From contig CP136065.1 of the NCBI GenBank assembly GCA_032622095.1, positions 111,083,195-111,147,194 on the forward strand: a stretch of 64,000 nucleotides of DNA, in the 5' to 3' direction. The notes under the pieces were generated by a model, which saw only the letters and a list, made by a program, of their open reading frames with translations, did no database searches and had not been told where the DNA came from. Numbering within the stretch: the first letter of the stretch is position 1; every line of letters begins with the position of its first letter. A program made the translations under genes and the position numbers. This DNA comes from Siphonodentalium dalli. Lineage: Eukaryota; Mollusca; Scaphopoda; Gadilida; Siphonodentaliidae. Positions 12,739 to 23,453 of this stretch are shown piece by piece.

Positions 12739-13215
12739 AATGAATTTTATTTCAAAGTAATTCTATTAGTTCTCCACGTTCTGAATTAGGCCATAACATG
12801 GATTCCATTTGGCCAACTTGATAACATGAAGAAATAATCCAATTATTCGATTACTCTCATTTTTGTGCTGAAATTTTGTTGTGTTGAACACTGCACACCA
12901 AGAAAGGTACATATAACTACCAAGATCGTGACATGATACCGAATCTCTTTTAGTGTTTACAGGGTGCAATCTCTGCATGACTAAGCGTTGTGGCACATAA
13001 TAAGTCATTGATATACATGGGATGTCTCCAAATGTAAGTTATACTGGATATGTACATGTATAAACACTATATGATGAGTCAACAAGTGTGTTTGTTCATT
13101 TGAAATCCAGCCTTATTTTTAAACGAAAATTCAGAAAAAAATGTATGGGTCCCATCTAGGGGCCACCCAAAAATCCATATGAAGCTTGGCGATGAATGGA
13201 TGAGATGTGACACAT
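12739..13215. other. Intergenic stretch, no supported feature
   Basis: Sequence between the 90-bp array and a duplicated segment. No domain-bearing frame, terminal repeat or RNA gene was recognised. Confidence 0.4.
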
Positions 13216-13218
13216 ATT

Positions 13219-13500
13219 GTGTGATATAGGAAATTGTTGATGGCTGGCAGACACCAACCATGGCAATAGCTTTGTCAAGTTGAGCTAAAAAAAAGAAGAC
13301 AGTTCCGACCCTACCAAACTGATTAATTTAGTTAATTTTTCTAATGACTGACATATCGAGTAGATATCTTATAGGAAATTGTTGATGGATGACGGACAAC
13401 AACCCATGGCAATAGCTCAAACTTGTCAAGTTGAGTTAAAAGAAGACAGTTCGGACCCTACCGAACCGACTAATTAATTTAATTTTTTCACTGACCAATT
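13219..13500. repeat. Tandem pair of a ~170-bp bivalve-type repeat
   Basis: Two head-to-tail copies begin with TAGGAAATTGTTGATGG, continue through CCATGGCAATAGCT and AAGAAGACAGTTC(C/G)GACC, and end in AATTAATTTAGTT-like sequence. The phrase CCCATGGCAATAGCTCAAACTT recurs at ~20660, showing a dispersed family. Non-coding. Confidence 0.7.
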
Positions 13501-13576
13501 GTTTTAGTACAGTATATATCTTCAGCTAGGACAAATCTCTTGACAGAAGCATGTTTTTATGTTTTTTTGTTTGGCT

Positions 13577-16212
13577 TTAGACATTCAACCCATTATTTAA
13601 AGGGCAAACAAAACAAACTGATTTATTCTGAACATTTCCATATGAAGGAACAAATTTGCAGAAAATCCGCTGTATTGGCATAAAAGAACTGGCACCATGT
13701 ACATCAAATATGTTTCCTTCCCATACTTGTATTGGAGGCCCACAATAGGTTTTCAGTTCACTACTCACAGGCATGAGCCAAGACATTTTTGCAAAAATGT
13801 GTTTTGTGAGTCTTATTAATGAAAAGGCTATGTTTGAAATAGAAAAGAACTTGGCCCGGCCTGAGATCACACGCTATTCCGTCAGATAAAATTTGCCCAT
13901 TCAGTTCAGTTTCATTAAATTCAAAATGTTTGGAAAAATCACCATAAAATTCTGATGGCAATTTCACTGATTTCACAAGGACATTTCGGGAGAACCGCCT
14001 CATCATTTGAACTTCAACAGATCGATTATTGTTTGGTAGTGATCCAAGGTAACCATTATACCTCTCAAAACTGAATAGCCAGAAAGAATAAACAGGCCCA
14101 TAATCCCTTACACAGTTAGCCAAATGACCATGAAGATGCATATTCGGTGTTACTTTTTCATTTCCATATATTTCTTCAAATTCAATACAGAAATTGAGGA
14201 TAAGTCTTTCAAAATTAAGTATTTCAGGTTCAGAAATGAACTTAGAGCAGATGAGCCGTGATGCTAATACAAACTTTCTCCAATTGTTTAAATAAGCATC
14301 AGGAATGACCCCTTTCAATGCATAAATGGAAAATATATTTGTCCAGTTTTTCCACTGGTCGGCAGTAAACCCACTGAATGATGATGCAATTTTACGTGGA
14401 ATAAGACCAACAGAACTAGTTACATCGATGGAGTCCACTCTTTCTTGAATAATTTGTAATTTATCTTTATCAATGATCCTATCTCCCACCCAAATGTTCA
14501 TCATATGCTTTGCAGTTCCTTGGAACAGGTTATGCATTGGTCGATAATTGAAAATCGCACAGTATCAAAATGTGGTAGTCTGTTAAACTGAGAATACCTC
14601 ACACCATACTGATTCAAGGGATGTTTTTTTGGTCTTAGTTGTAGCTTTTGTGGTCTTATATGCTTGGGCTCTTACTTCAGATGTAGTCCTTGGTGTCCAA
14701 CTATCCACATCGAAGCCTGAATAATCTTTTTCACCAACACCCCCAGGAAATTGTTTTTTGCACTTCGAGCAACCCAGTGTTGCAGCATGGCCTAAGAAAC
14801 CACATATTTTACGAGATGCAGGTATATCACATCCAACACACATAACTGCTGCTTTTATTGTAAGAATCTTCCCAGTTTCACCTTCTATACTAATTCCTTC
14901 GTCCCAAAGAACTTTCATTTCATCAATAAAAGGTTCCAAAAAAGTATTAACTGGAGGTTCCTTTGACATATCTGGTATGATTCCAATTAAAATTAAGTTT
15001 TGCATTTTAAACCGTTCGCTTCGTGGCAAGTTCAAAATTACCCCATAGAGAACACCAACTGAGTACTTAACATGTTCAAAAGGTTGAAACCAGTCGAGAT
15101 TAATCATCAGTCCAAAACTGTGAGGATTTTTCAAAAAAATCCCTAACTCATGTGACTTGAAATCTTCCCAGACTTTACCATCATAGATGTCAGAAAACAT
15201 TCTACTTTTGTTTGCCTTGAACGCCACAACTGACATTTAATGAGGAAATCATCTATGAGAATAAGGCGCTTAAGAGATTCACTGATGGACTTGTAGCAAT
15301 ATGTTTTATGTGGATACAGTTTTTTATTTCCTGAAGGTAGATTAACCAGTTTCAGTAGTTTTTCGCCACAAGGTTTTCTTCGGTATTTTTGAGAGTGTCT
15401 GGGAAACTCAATAAATTTGCATGATGAAGAAACTGCTTCCCCATTTTCTTTGATAATGCAGTCCCATATTTGTAAAGAGAAATACAATTCATACAAACCA
15501 CATATTTTCTGAAACAGTCCTTCTTAAATCCCATTTGTTTCCATAGTGTATAACCACTTTTAGGAAAAATGCTCAAAACCGGTTTAAGCAGTGGCAATTT
15601 TTCAGTCAGTTTACTCATGAAAGTGCAAAGAAAAGATATCAGACAATTTATAGCAGAGTCAGTAATATTGTAAAACACCTGCCATTTACAGATGAATGAA
15701 AACAACCACACAAAAATGCTACTAAATAAAAAGCCGTCATCAGTGTCCATTAAATCTGAAGATTGATCCGTGTCAAGATCAGCATTAATTTCTTCTTTAG
15801 ATTCATCCCAATTTTCTGCAACATTACTGAACCCAGGTTCAAGAACTTGATCTAAATCATTGGAAGGAATAGACAACTCAACCAAGTGTCTAAGTTTACG
15901 CCTAAATGTATCACTTTCACAATCAGATTCATTATCATCGGATACATTGGTTGCTCCTTTATCATTGGATGCATTACTTGCTGCATTTATATCAAGTTCA
16001 AAGGTCTCTGGAGGGCACTTTCTTTTCTTAATGGCAGAGTCTGGAATATTGTCATGTATACCCTCGCAACACATCCATTTCCAAGCAATTAGATTAAGTT
16101 TCCGATGCCTATCAAAATACTTAGCATCATACCAACAACTGCACCCAGGACATTGCCTTCTCTTCTTTTGGTTAATTGTCCAAGCTAACTTCAATGGCAA
16201 GGTATTTGACAT
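13577..16212 (-). pseudogene. Decayed EnSpm/CACTA-type transposase (Transposase_21 / tnp2 family)
   Basis: A single transposase can be followed through overlapping minus-strand frames at 15352-16212, 15143-15496, 14583-15236, 13761-14537 and 13577-13870. The order is an N-terminal CxxC region (CPGCSCWYDAKYFDRHRK), an acidic linker, then SVGVLYGVILNLPRSERF, DIPASRKICGFLGHAA and MHNLFQGTAKHMMNIW. The C-terminal part includes ASSFMPIQRIFCKF. These are characteristic blocks of animal EnSpm/CACTA transposases. Frames break near 15450, 15215, 14610, 14539 and 13830. At 14539 one base is missing just before the MHNLF block. Total length (~880 codons) fits the family, so the copy is near full length but dead. 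I could not find CACTA-like terminal repeats. Family assignment is strong from motifs; mobility is excluded by the breaks. Confidence 0.88.
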
Positions 16213-16746
16213 ATTGTCTGAGTTTATTAGGGATGAGTTATTGTGTTTTTGTTGAGATAAGATATAAATATCAGTGTTCCAGATTATATGCCAAAATTAT
16301 CACATCCCATGTTGAGTGTTAAAGCAAATAAATTCCAATATAAATGACTAGAGGTGACATTACAAATTTGCTCAGAATGAAAGTGATGTACATGTACACT
16401 ACACAATAATTTAAAATATGTACATCTTGATGTATCTCAACATTCCATACTCAGGTTTCACCGATGGTATTTCCTAGTTGCATCTTCTATTACAAAACTG
16501 CAAAAGAAGGAAAAGCTAGGTAAGAGCAGGGAAAAATAACTATGTTTCATACATGGAACTACCAGTAATGGATCTGATTCTTTAACAAAAAGCAATTTCT
16601 ATTTGAATGACCTCTCAACAACATTCATCAAAGACCAATTTCTAATCAAATGGCTTCTACTAAAATTCATCAAATTATTGTTATGTAATCTCAATTTCCA
16701 TAATCTGGGACCAGATTTATTTATTGGAAGCAATAATTTATGTCAC
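16213..16746. other. Intergenic stretch upstream of the transposase remnant
   Basis: This would hold the 5' end and terminal repeat of the EnSpm-type element if they survive, but no CACT(A/G)-starting inverted end matching the other side was seen. No gene supported. Confidence 0.35.
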
Positions 16747-16750
16747 TTAA

Positions 16751-17132
16751 AGGTACTCAATCCGATCAGAGGGTCTCCATCTCAACATATTCCAACAACA
16801 ACAAAATTTTATCAAAAGTCACTTTAGTTATCAGAATCGATTAACTATCCAACAATAATGCTAACGAATGTGAACTATCGTAGATAATTGCCCAAAATGT
16901 GTATAGCAACAGTTTGTTCAGTGGAATTTAGTATCGAGAGTATGTCGGTTGGCTTTTTCGGTGAACTTCTGGGACAGAAAGTATTCCCAATAATGAAAAA
17001 TAATTGATTTCTAAAATCGATATCTAATAAATCTGAGCTTTGATGGGTGGCTTTCTCGACTCGAATCAAATATTTATGACACCGAAGCCAACGAAATAGT
17101 AATTGAGAGGAGTTTTATCGGATTGAGTACCT
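16751..17132. mobile_element. 382-bp non-autonomous TTAA element, family F
   Basis: The left end AGGTACTCAATCCGAT starts at 16751 right after TTAA (16747-16750). The right end is its exact 16-bp reverse complement, ending at 17132 and followed by TTAA (17133-17136). The last ~120 bp (TCGATATCTAAT, GATGGGTGG, GCCAA, ATCGGATTG) match the right arm of the fold-back element at 10572-11043, so both belong to one family. TTAA duplications fit piggyBac- or Kolobok-type transposases; no transposase is encoded. Confidence 0.88.
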
Positions 17133-17288
17133 TTAAATAAGAGGTACCTGTATATTTAGTTTCAAATTTCAATAAACATAATGAAAGTGTGCAAGCACTG
17201 TTGCACTAGATGTTGGTTACATTTGAGAAATGAAGATTGCATTCATGTACATGTCAAACTTTACGAGTACCCAATCAACAATTTGTAA

Positions 17289-17541
17289 TCCTTTCATGAC
17301 TGGAGCTGCCCGAAAAAATCTTGTCCAATGCATTCTCTTACATATGTGAGTTGCATACACATGTAGATATACCTGTATAAGAGAATGCATTGGCCTACAT
17401 GTAACGCAATTTACCTTGACCGTGTAAGCCAGTGCATTCTCTTATCAATTTGATGTTCCCAGTGGGAGAACCGCATATATAAGATAATGCACTGACACAG
17501 GGTCTTTATGCTGCATCAGCACAGCTCCCGTCATAAAAGTG
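17289..17541. mobile_element. Short non-autonomous DNA transposon, family P1
   Basis: The left end TCCTTTCATGACTGGAGCTG and right end CAGCTCCCGTCATAAAAGTG are inverted copies, and TTAA follows at 17542-17545. Internal phrases GAATGCATTGGCC and CATATATAAGATAATGCACTG match the relatives at 9578-9819 and 21370-21506. Non-coding, 253 bp. Confidence 0.72.
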
Positions 17542-17873
17542 TTAAGGGACATATTTTTTAATATTCTTTCTGCTTATTATAACCCTGAATACATACTTAA
17601 AGCACCTCGTAATGTTCAGCCCTAAACATATCCCAAGTAATTTCTCGCGTTTGTCACGTTCTTTTGGCTAAAAAAGGTCAATAAATACATACAGTACTGA
17701 TATACAGACTCTATTTGCTTCGGAAAGGAGTAATGAAGTCAAAGAAATTATCGCTTCGAAAATATTTTACGGGCTCCCTATAATAAAAATAACAGTTCAT
17801 TTGTGAACAGGCATTGATAATAAAACATCATTCGGCATCTTGTATAATTTATTTGGACCGAATAACCTGCATA

Positions 17874-18395
17874 GTGTTCGCGCTGGACCAAAAAAAACTT
17901 TAGCCAAATGAAAATTCTTTTAGCGAAATGAATTTTTTTTTAGCCAATGTTTTTTGGCCAAATTAAAAAAACAAATTTGGCCAAATTAAATCATCGTTTT
18001 CTGGTCGGTTCACTATTAATGACTGAAATATTTGTTTTAAACATTATTTGTTATACTCAGAATGAAAACCTGAAACGAAATTCGCAAACATGAAACTAAC
18101 ATTCTATATAATTATAATCACAGAAATCCGCTAAACTAATTGTAACAACTATGTCGTTGACACTATTGACACCATGGCCGCTAACAATGGCTTATTATAG
18201 TAAGGTGTTGAATATCTATTCTATTGAAATCTTCCGGTAATTATCCTTCTGACACCATACTTTCCGTCTCCATTCAGGGTTAAAAAAAAAGTTTAGCCAA
18301 ACGTTTAGCCAAATTAATTTTTTGTTAGCCAAACAGAGCCAAATGCGAAAAATATTAGCCATTGGCTAATTTGGCTACTGACAGCGCGAACACTG
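17874..18395. mobile_element. hAT-like non-autonomous element, family H
   Basis: The ends are GTGTTCGCGCTGGACC at the left and GACAGCGCGAACACTG at the right. Subterminal stretches are rich in TTTAGCCAAA/TTTGGCTAA words. The flanks CCTGCATA and TCAGCATA agree at 6 of 8 positions, compatible with an eroded 8-bp duplication. The same ends, with a perfect 8-bp duplication, occur at 42385-43547 in the opposite orientation. CAGTG-type ends plus 8-bp duplications point to hAT. No transposase inside. Confidence 0.75.
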
Positions 18396-18504
18396 TCAGC
18401 ATATATCTGTGTTTTGAAGCTTCATTATTCAAATGGTATGCAGATTAATATAGTTTATAAATAATATAAATTTAGGGCTGAACATTACGTGGGGCTTTAA
18501 ATAA

Positions 18505-18972
18505 TCACTCAAGATCAACTCCTGTCAAACCAAACGTAATGTCATCTGACATATTGGAAAGATTGGAGTGAACTTTTTCAAGACGGCTTATATATTTTTT
18601 AGCCTTATGTAAACATAAATAGGCATAGTCCTGTACCTTATATCTTTTTTCCCGCTCTTCTTCAACTATTTTGTGAGCCTTTATAAGTGAGAAATCTGAT
18701 GGCGGGAAAAAATCTGAAAATTTAGTTTTCTTCTCACTTGAATGCCCAATATTGTCCTGCATATCGATACACAGATCAGACTCAGTATATACTATGTCAT
18801 TTGTTATACATGGCGTATCTGGAGAGGTTTTTGTAGTATTAGGTGGTGGTGGAGGAGAAGAGATGCCTCCATTGACACTCTCTTGGGAAACTGCCTTACT
18901 TTTGGCCCGTTTCTTGTCACGATTTCGCCTCCGCCAACGACGCTTCTGCTCATATGTGTGTTTTCCTGGCAT
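18505..18972 (-). CDS. Hypothetical 155-residue basic/coiled-coil protein
   Basis: An uninterrupted frame starts MPGKHTYEQKRRWRRRNRDK and ends TGVDLE. The first ~30 residues are strongly basic and look like a nuclear or nucleic-acid-binding signal. A PPPPP tract lies near residue 40, an acidic middle follows, and residues ~95-140 are rich in E, K, R and L with coiled-coil character (KIVEEEREKRYKVQDYAYL). I do not recognise the family. It sits 110 bp beyond a hAT-like element and may be either an exon of a host gene or part of an unrecognised element. No splice sites were needed to read it. Its existence as a gene is an inference from length and composition only. Confidence 0.4.
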   Translation of the reverse strand: MPGKHTYEQKRRWRRRNRDKKRAKSKAVSQESVNGGISSPPPPPNTTKTSPDTPCITNDIVYTESDLCIDMQDNIGHSSEKKTKFSDFFPPSDFSLIKAHKIVEEEREKRYKVQDYAYLCLHKAKKYISRLEKVHSNLSNMSDDITFGLTGVDLE

Positions 18973-19419
18973 GAACTAGGATAAGAGAAAAGACGATAAA
19001 TCTTAAGTTAATGATTGTCTTAAATACGATAAGCATTGTTTGGGGACACCTGCTTTCTGACCGTGAATGCCATAGGCCTGAAAGTTTTGAAAACGACATG
19101 CATTGAGGAAGAATATAAGTCTATCTCAGCCTCTCTGACTCAATATTTTGGAGGTGAATTAATAAGGACAGTCATTAATATTAACTTTGAAATTCCAATA
19201 ATTAAAAATGTATGCTTTGGGGCTGATAATGGTACTATATATGTACGGCGCACAAAGATGATTGATCAGATTATTAAACTGTAAATATTATGATACTGAC
19301 ACGGGTACTACATGTAGTTTATATTTAGTCGAAGTCAAAGACGAGTTAATACATACATAATGGTCACTCTACTCGAGCTCGGTTCACTCAATTCAATAAA
19401 AAGTTATCGTCAGGAAACC

Positions 19420-20075
19420 TCAAATCTGGAGAAATCTAAGTTGAGATCAGGGGCATAACTCGACTGAACCCAAATTCGAACTTGACCTTTGTTTTGTCGC
19501 AGGAAAGTATAATACCAAATTTGGCTTCGATAAATTGATCGAAGTTAAAATTATAATTCGGAAACCAACACATTGGGAGTTTTCCATGTTGAATAAGGGG
19601 TATAACTTTGTCCCTAATTATACGCTGAACCCAAATTAGAACTGACCTTTGATTTGTCGCAGAAAAGTCCATTACCAAATTTGGATTTGATAAATTGATC
19701 GAAACTCAAGTTATCATCCGGAAACCAAAAATTCAGAGTTTTCCGAGTCGAATAAGGGGCTTAACTCTGCCTCTAATTATCCGGCGGAACCCGAATTCGA
19801 ACTTGGCTTTGTCGCAGGAAAGTCAAATACCAAATATGGATTCGACAAATTGTTCGAAACTCAAGTTATCATCCGGAAACAAAAAATTCAGAGTTTTTTA
19901 AGTTGAATAAGGGGCATAACTCTGCCCCTAATTATCCGACCGAACCCGAATTCGAACTTGATCTCTGTTTTTTGGCAGGAAAGACACAAACCAAATTTGG
20001 TTATGATAAGTTAATCGAAACTAAAGTTATCCAGAAACCATTTCCGGATGCACTGACGGACGGACACCGGCTCTT
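19420..20075. repeat. Four ~150-bp units of a bivalve-type repeat
   Basis: AAGGGGCATAACTCTG, CCCGAATTCGAACTTG, GTCGCAGGAAAGT, ACCAAATTTGG and GTTATCATCCGGAAACC recur in this order about every 145-150 bp from 19440. The block ends in GACGGACGGACACCGGCTCTTTT and then resumes at 20408 as TTAATAGTCCCCCG, because another element is inserted between. Non-coding; such GGACGGAC...AATAGTCCCCCG repeats are widespread in molluscs. Confidence 0.75.
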
Positions 20076-20079
20076 TTAA

Positions 20080-20407
20080 CCTCTTCGCTGCTATGACGTC
20101 CGTAACTATTACGGACGTAAAAGTGCACGCCGTGTGCTATATGGTCCGTAGGTACTACGGACCTACTTCAGCACACTAGAAGTAGGCCATTATACATAAC
20201 TGGAACTCAGAGATTAGTGCATCGGAATAACTGTATCTCTACGTTTCAAAAAGTGTATGATGTCCCACGATTGTGAACGATAATAGCTTTCAGCTGAGTC
20301 AGTTGTATGGTTCTTGTGACATTCCCGCTATATTTTCCCATTAGAAAATGCCAATAACCTCAACAGCCCAGCACACGACGTCATAACGTCATTTAGCAGC
20401 GAAGAGG
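20080..20407. mobile_element. 328-bp piggyBac-like MITE, family P2
   Basis: TTAA (20076-20079) is followed by CCTCTTCGCTGCTATGACGT. The right end TTTAGCAGCGAAGAGG is followed by TTAA (20408-20411). That gives a 14-bp perfect terminal repeat (CCTCTTCGCTGCTA) and a perfect TTAA duplication. It contains two internal hairpins, ACGTCCGTAA-CTA-TTACGGACGT and GTCCGTAG-GTA-CTACGGAC. Removing it restores TTTTAATAGTCCCCCG, the normal end of the surrounding repeat. Confidence 0.88.
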
Positions 20408-20411
20408 TTAA

Positions 20412-21284
20412 TAGTCCCCCGAAATGTTTTTTTGGGGGGGGGGGGGGGACAAATGAAAGTGTCAATGACACTGCAGCTCAACTTAGGTAGGGGAATAATT
20501 TAATGGTTGACAGTAAATGGAGGAATAGGAAAGGTGAAATGTTTAAGAAAGACAAGATGTACATGTCAATATCAAAATTCATGACAAGTTTCATAATGAT
20601 TGGATCAGAGATGTGGTGAGTATGGTATGCCAAAGGATTTAGTGACAACGGACGCTAACCCATGGCAATAGCTCAAACTTACAAAGTAAGTTGATCTAAA
20701 AAAAAAGTTTGGTGAAATTTGGTCAATTCTTTCAAAATATCAATAATACATAGTATATTTTTTCTTTTGTCTAACGAAAGTTAAATGTTGCATCAATTTT
20801 ATTTAATTGAGCTGATTTTCCGCAGTTTTCCCAGCCAATCACTCTTCATCAGAGATATACTAGTATGTACCACACGGTAGTGACTGGACACTAACATTTG
20901 AATTTTTCAATACAACAGTATACATGTACAATATACATCAGTCAGACTGTCAGTACTCACAATATTGGTAGTATATTAATGTGGCTGCAAATCTCACCGA
21001 GTTTGTCTGAAACAAAAATTATGGGATAATTTTAAAATCAATGTCTTTAGTCTCTTTTACAAAAAAATGTTGCCTTTTAGTACCATAAAGTACCATGTCA
21101 GAAGGTTTTAGAAATACATTTGGACCCGGCCCCTCCCCGTTGAGTAGGCTACATGTAAAAGGCCTTAATAACGCATGTTTCATCATGCTTCGGAGTTCCG
21201 TTTGGTTTCCTGAAAGAGACAGTTATTTATTCAATACTTTCGAAAATGATATTTCTTAGTACCGGTATGTTAATAGAGAAACAC
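20412..21284. other. Intergenic stretch with a 15-base G run and one dispersed repeat copy
   Basis: The G run is at 20434-20448. GACAACGGACGCTAACCCATGG at ~20641-20662 is a single copy of the repeat duplicated at 13219-13500. No gene supported. Confidence 0.45.
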
Positions 21285-21369
21285 TTGCAATTTTGCCAAA
21301 TGAAATTTTTATTTGCCAAAATTTAATTTGTTCTTGCATTTGGCAAATTTGGCTCACGGCAGCGCGATC
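21285..21369. mobile_element. Relic of hAT-like family H
   Basis: TTTGCCAAATGAAATTTTTATTTGCC, then TTTGGCTCACGGCAGCGCGATCCTG, resembles the subterminal TTTGGC words and the CAGCGCGAACACTG end of family H. Both ends are eroded and no duplication is visible. Confidence 0.4.
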
Positions 21370-21506
21370 CTGCTTGTACATGTAAGCCAGTGCTTTCTTA
21401 AGTTATATATGCCAGGCTCCCTATGGTTGACTCGCATATATAAGAGAATGCACTGCCACACACAGGGTATTTAATATTGCACCCATGCAGCTCCCATCAT
21501 GAAAGG
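21370..21506. mobile_element. Truncated copy of family P1
   Basis: The segment TAAGCCAGTGCTTTCTTAAG to CAGCTCCCATCATGAAAGG matches the right half of the 17289-17541 element. TTAA follows at 21507-21510. The left half is missing. Confidence 0.6.
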
Positions 21507-21996
21507 TTAATTGCATATACTAAGATGCTTGTCTCGCGATCGCGACCGCCACATGGAGAACTTTATTTCCACTGACATTGCCGTTAACTTATGGAGTTTC
21601 ACTATCGAGCCATCAATTTAAAAAAACGTAGATACCCAAATATAAATAAGCAGCATGCAGGATTTTTTCATAAAGTTAGTAATCATAAATGTATGCTTAT
21701 ATTTATTTGGCACCCCCCCCCCCCCCCCGCGGCCACCCATAATGCTACCCCTACTCAAAGTCCAGGGGCAAATTATGGGCACAAAGACGGAAAACACATG
21801 TACGGTAGTAACATATTCAAATTTAAATTTCTACTCTGACAAGGTCCTAAGCATAACTCTGGTAAAACAAGCAGATTACCTGTACCCATACATGTAATTA
21901 TTAACCTGACCGCCTGAAAACATGTGCTTTTCTCTTGAAAAGAAAATTCATCTCAGCATAAAATGACATTCAAACCGAAACACTAACCTCTATCTT

Positions 21997-22617
21997 TTAA
22001 AATCTTGACGCAATATTTAACACTGCTCCCCTAATTGTTGATACACATTGCAACATGCCCTTTTCATTGAAGTGAACACCATCACTCAACAAATGTTCAT
22101 GATCTTTAGGGAATTCACAATGTTTCCAGAAAACAATCCTTGATGAATTGTAACAAAGGGAACTCAAATCGATATTGATAATATCCACTGCAGAATTAAA
22201 CTCCTCAATTGACATCCTGTGTGTGTTGAATTTTGTTTTCAAAACAGAGCGATGAAACAATTCCACAATGAAAATCACTTTAACAGGTGGTTGATACTTT
22301 AACAAGCAAAGAAGGTCAAATAACTGGCAAACAACAGTTTTAGCAGGTTCAATTTTGCACTTAGTGATGTCATTACTTCCACATTGCAAAATGATGGAAT
22401 CAGGTTGAAAGTCTTCGACTGCTGACAGTGTGGTAGCAGTGATTGTATCAATATCAGCTCCAGGCAATGCAACTATTTTAATCTCAACATCTATCAAATC
22501 TAACCAAAGATAGGACGAGAAGTCTGTCAAAGGTGGAAACCATCTGCGGTCATCATCTAACCGAAAATTGTACAGGAATGCCCCAAGTCGATGCATAAAC
22601 GAATGTCCAATTAACAA
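21997..22617 (-). CDS. SGNH/GDSL-hydrolase-like ORF, 5' end uncertain
   Basis: The 206-codon minus-strand frame has the classic block order of SGNH hydrolases. LLIGHSFMHRL carries the nucleophile Ser (residue 6), LQCGSNDI supplies Gly80 and Asn82, and SDGVHFNEKG gives the Asp179/His182 pair. This family hydrolyses ester or acyl bonds. In animals it also occurs inside mobile elements, for example the esterase ORF1 of CR1-type LINEs. The frame begins at a TTG codon, and an in-frame TGA lies three codons before it. No splice acceptor lies between. So the copy either starts at internal Met8, which loses the catalytic Ser, or is broken at its 5' end. It is probably a transposon-derived or pseudogenised domain. 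The motif call is firm; the role is unknown. Confidence 0.6.
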   Translation of the reverse strand: MLIGHSFMHRLGAFLYNFRLDDDRRWFPPLTDFSSYLWLDLIDVEIKIVALPGADIDTITATTLSAVEDFQPDSIILQCGSNDITKCKIEPAKTVVCQLFDLLCLLKYQPPVKVIFIVELFHRSVLKTKFNTHRMSIEEFNSAVDIINIDLSSLCYNSSRIVFWKHCEFPKDHEHLLSDGVHFNEKGMLQCVSTIRGAVLNIASRF

Positions 22618-23288
22618 GACACGTCAGCCCATTGTGAATATTCAAACTACAATGTAGGATTATCTCTCCAAAGGCCAAGCCTATGTGCCCATCAATCGAA
22701 GGACGAGTCGACACAATGTTTAATATATTTCCAAATTACCAAGCCCATATTTTGTGAATTACAATGGCCAATGCATACATACAAGTATGAAACTCATAAA
22801 TACTCACATTTGATTGAACACGATACGGCTATGGTGTGTCTGTGGATGTTTAATTTGATTCTGTGACTACGTTGAACATGGAAATTGTAGAGGCGTAATT
22901 ATCATCAAAAGAAGAACAAAGAGACTGGCGCGAAATCCTAGATCGAACGGATTATCCGCCAGTGAAAAAATACTCCGATAGAAAAATGAGGACGAAATAA
23001 TAATCATTACCAAGCCTAACAAATTAAGTGTTAGCAAAGACGATGAAGGGTGGGATTTTCGTGCCCAGGCTTGTTAAATATACTATCGAATTAATTTTCT
23101 TCAAACAAGTTTTTACCGTGAAATTATTTGTTTTGCCACGATTGTGTAACTGTAAGGCACTCTGCGAGTGCGGATGTATTCGCAGACGGTGTCTTATTAC
23201 AAGCCAAACAACAGCGCGCGCTTTCTTGTGTTCATAGTAATTTCGCAAACAGCTAACTTCAACTCTTAATATTAAAATTTAAATCACT
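22618..23288. other. Stretch between the SGNH ORF and the candidate exon
   Basis: It separates a minus-strand ORF from a plus-strand candidate exon, so it could hold a divergent promoter, but no clear core-promoter motif was seen. Frames at 23024-23248 (-) and 23028-23237 (+) overlap each other and show no domain. Confidence 0.35.
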
Positions 23289-23453
23289 ATGGCTAATTCA
23301 CAAGAGATTCTTTTGAATTTGGAAATGTCTGACGCGGAGTCTGAGATTGAGAAGACTGGACCACCATCGCCGAAGAGGAGAAGGGAGTCGAGTGCCACAC
23401 CGACATCTCGACTTTCTAATTCTACAATGAATTTGAAAGAGTTAACAGATGGG
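23289..23453 (+). CDS. Candidate first coding exon of an unknown gene
   Basis: ATG at 23289 (context CACTATGGC) opens a 57-codon frame beginning MANSQEILLNLEMSDAESEI. It is acidic at first, then has the basic patch PSPKRRR (a possible nuclear signal) and a Ser/Thr-rich tail ending NLKELTDG. A consensus splice donor GGG|GTGAGT follows at 23454, and the frame stops two codons into the presumed intron. Codon use looks more protein-like than the flanks. I found no matching downstream exon in the window, and a K-family element and LINEs follow. The protein is not recognised; this could also be a chance frame. Confidence 0.4.

Noticed and set aside
13491-16275. CACTGA at 13490 and TCAGTG near 16272 as CACTA termini of the transposase element
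   Set aside because: Similarity stops after six bases and the target duplication does not match.
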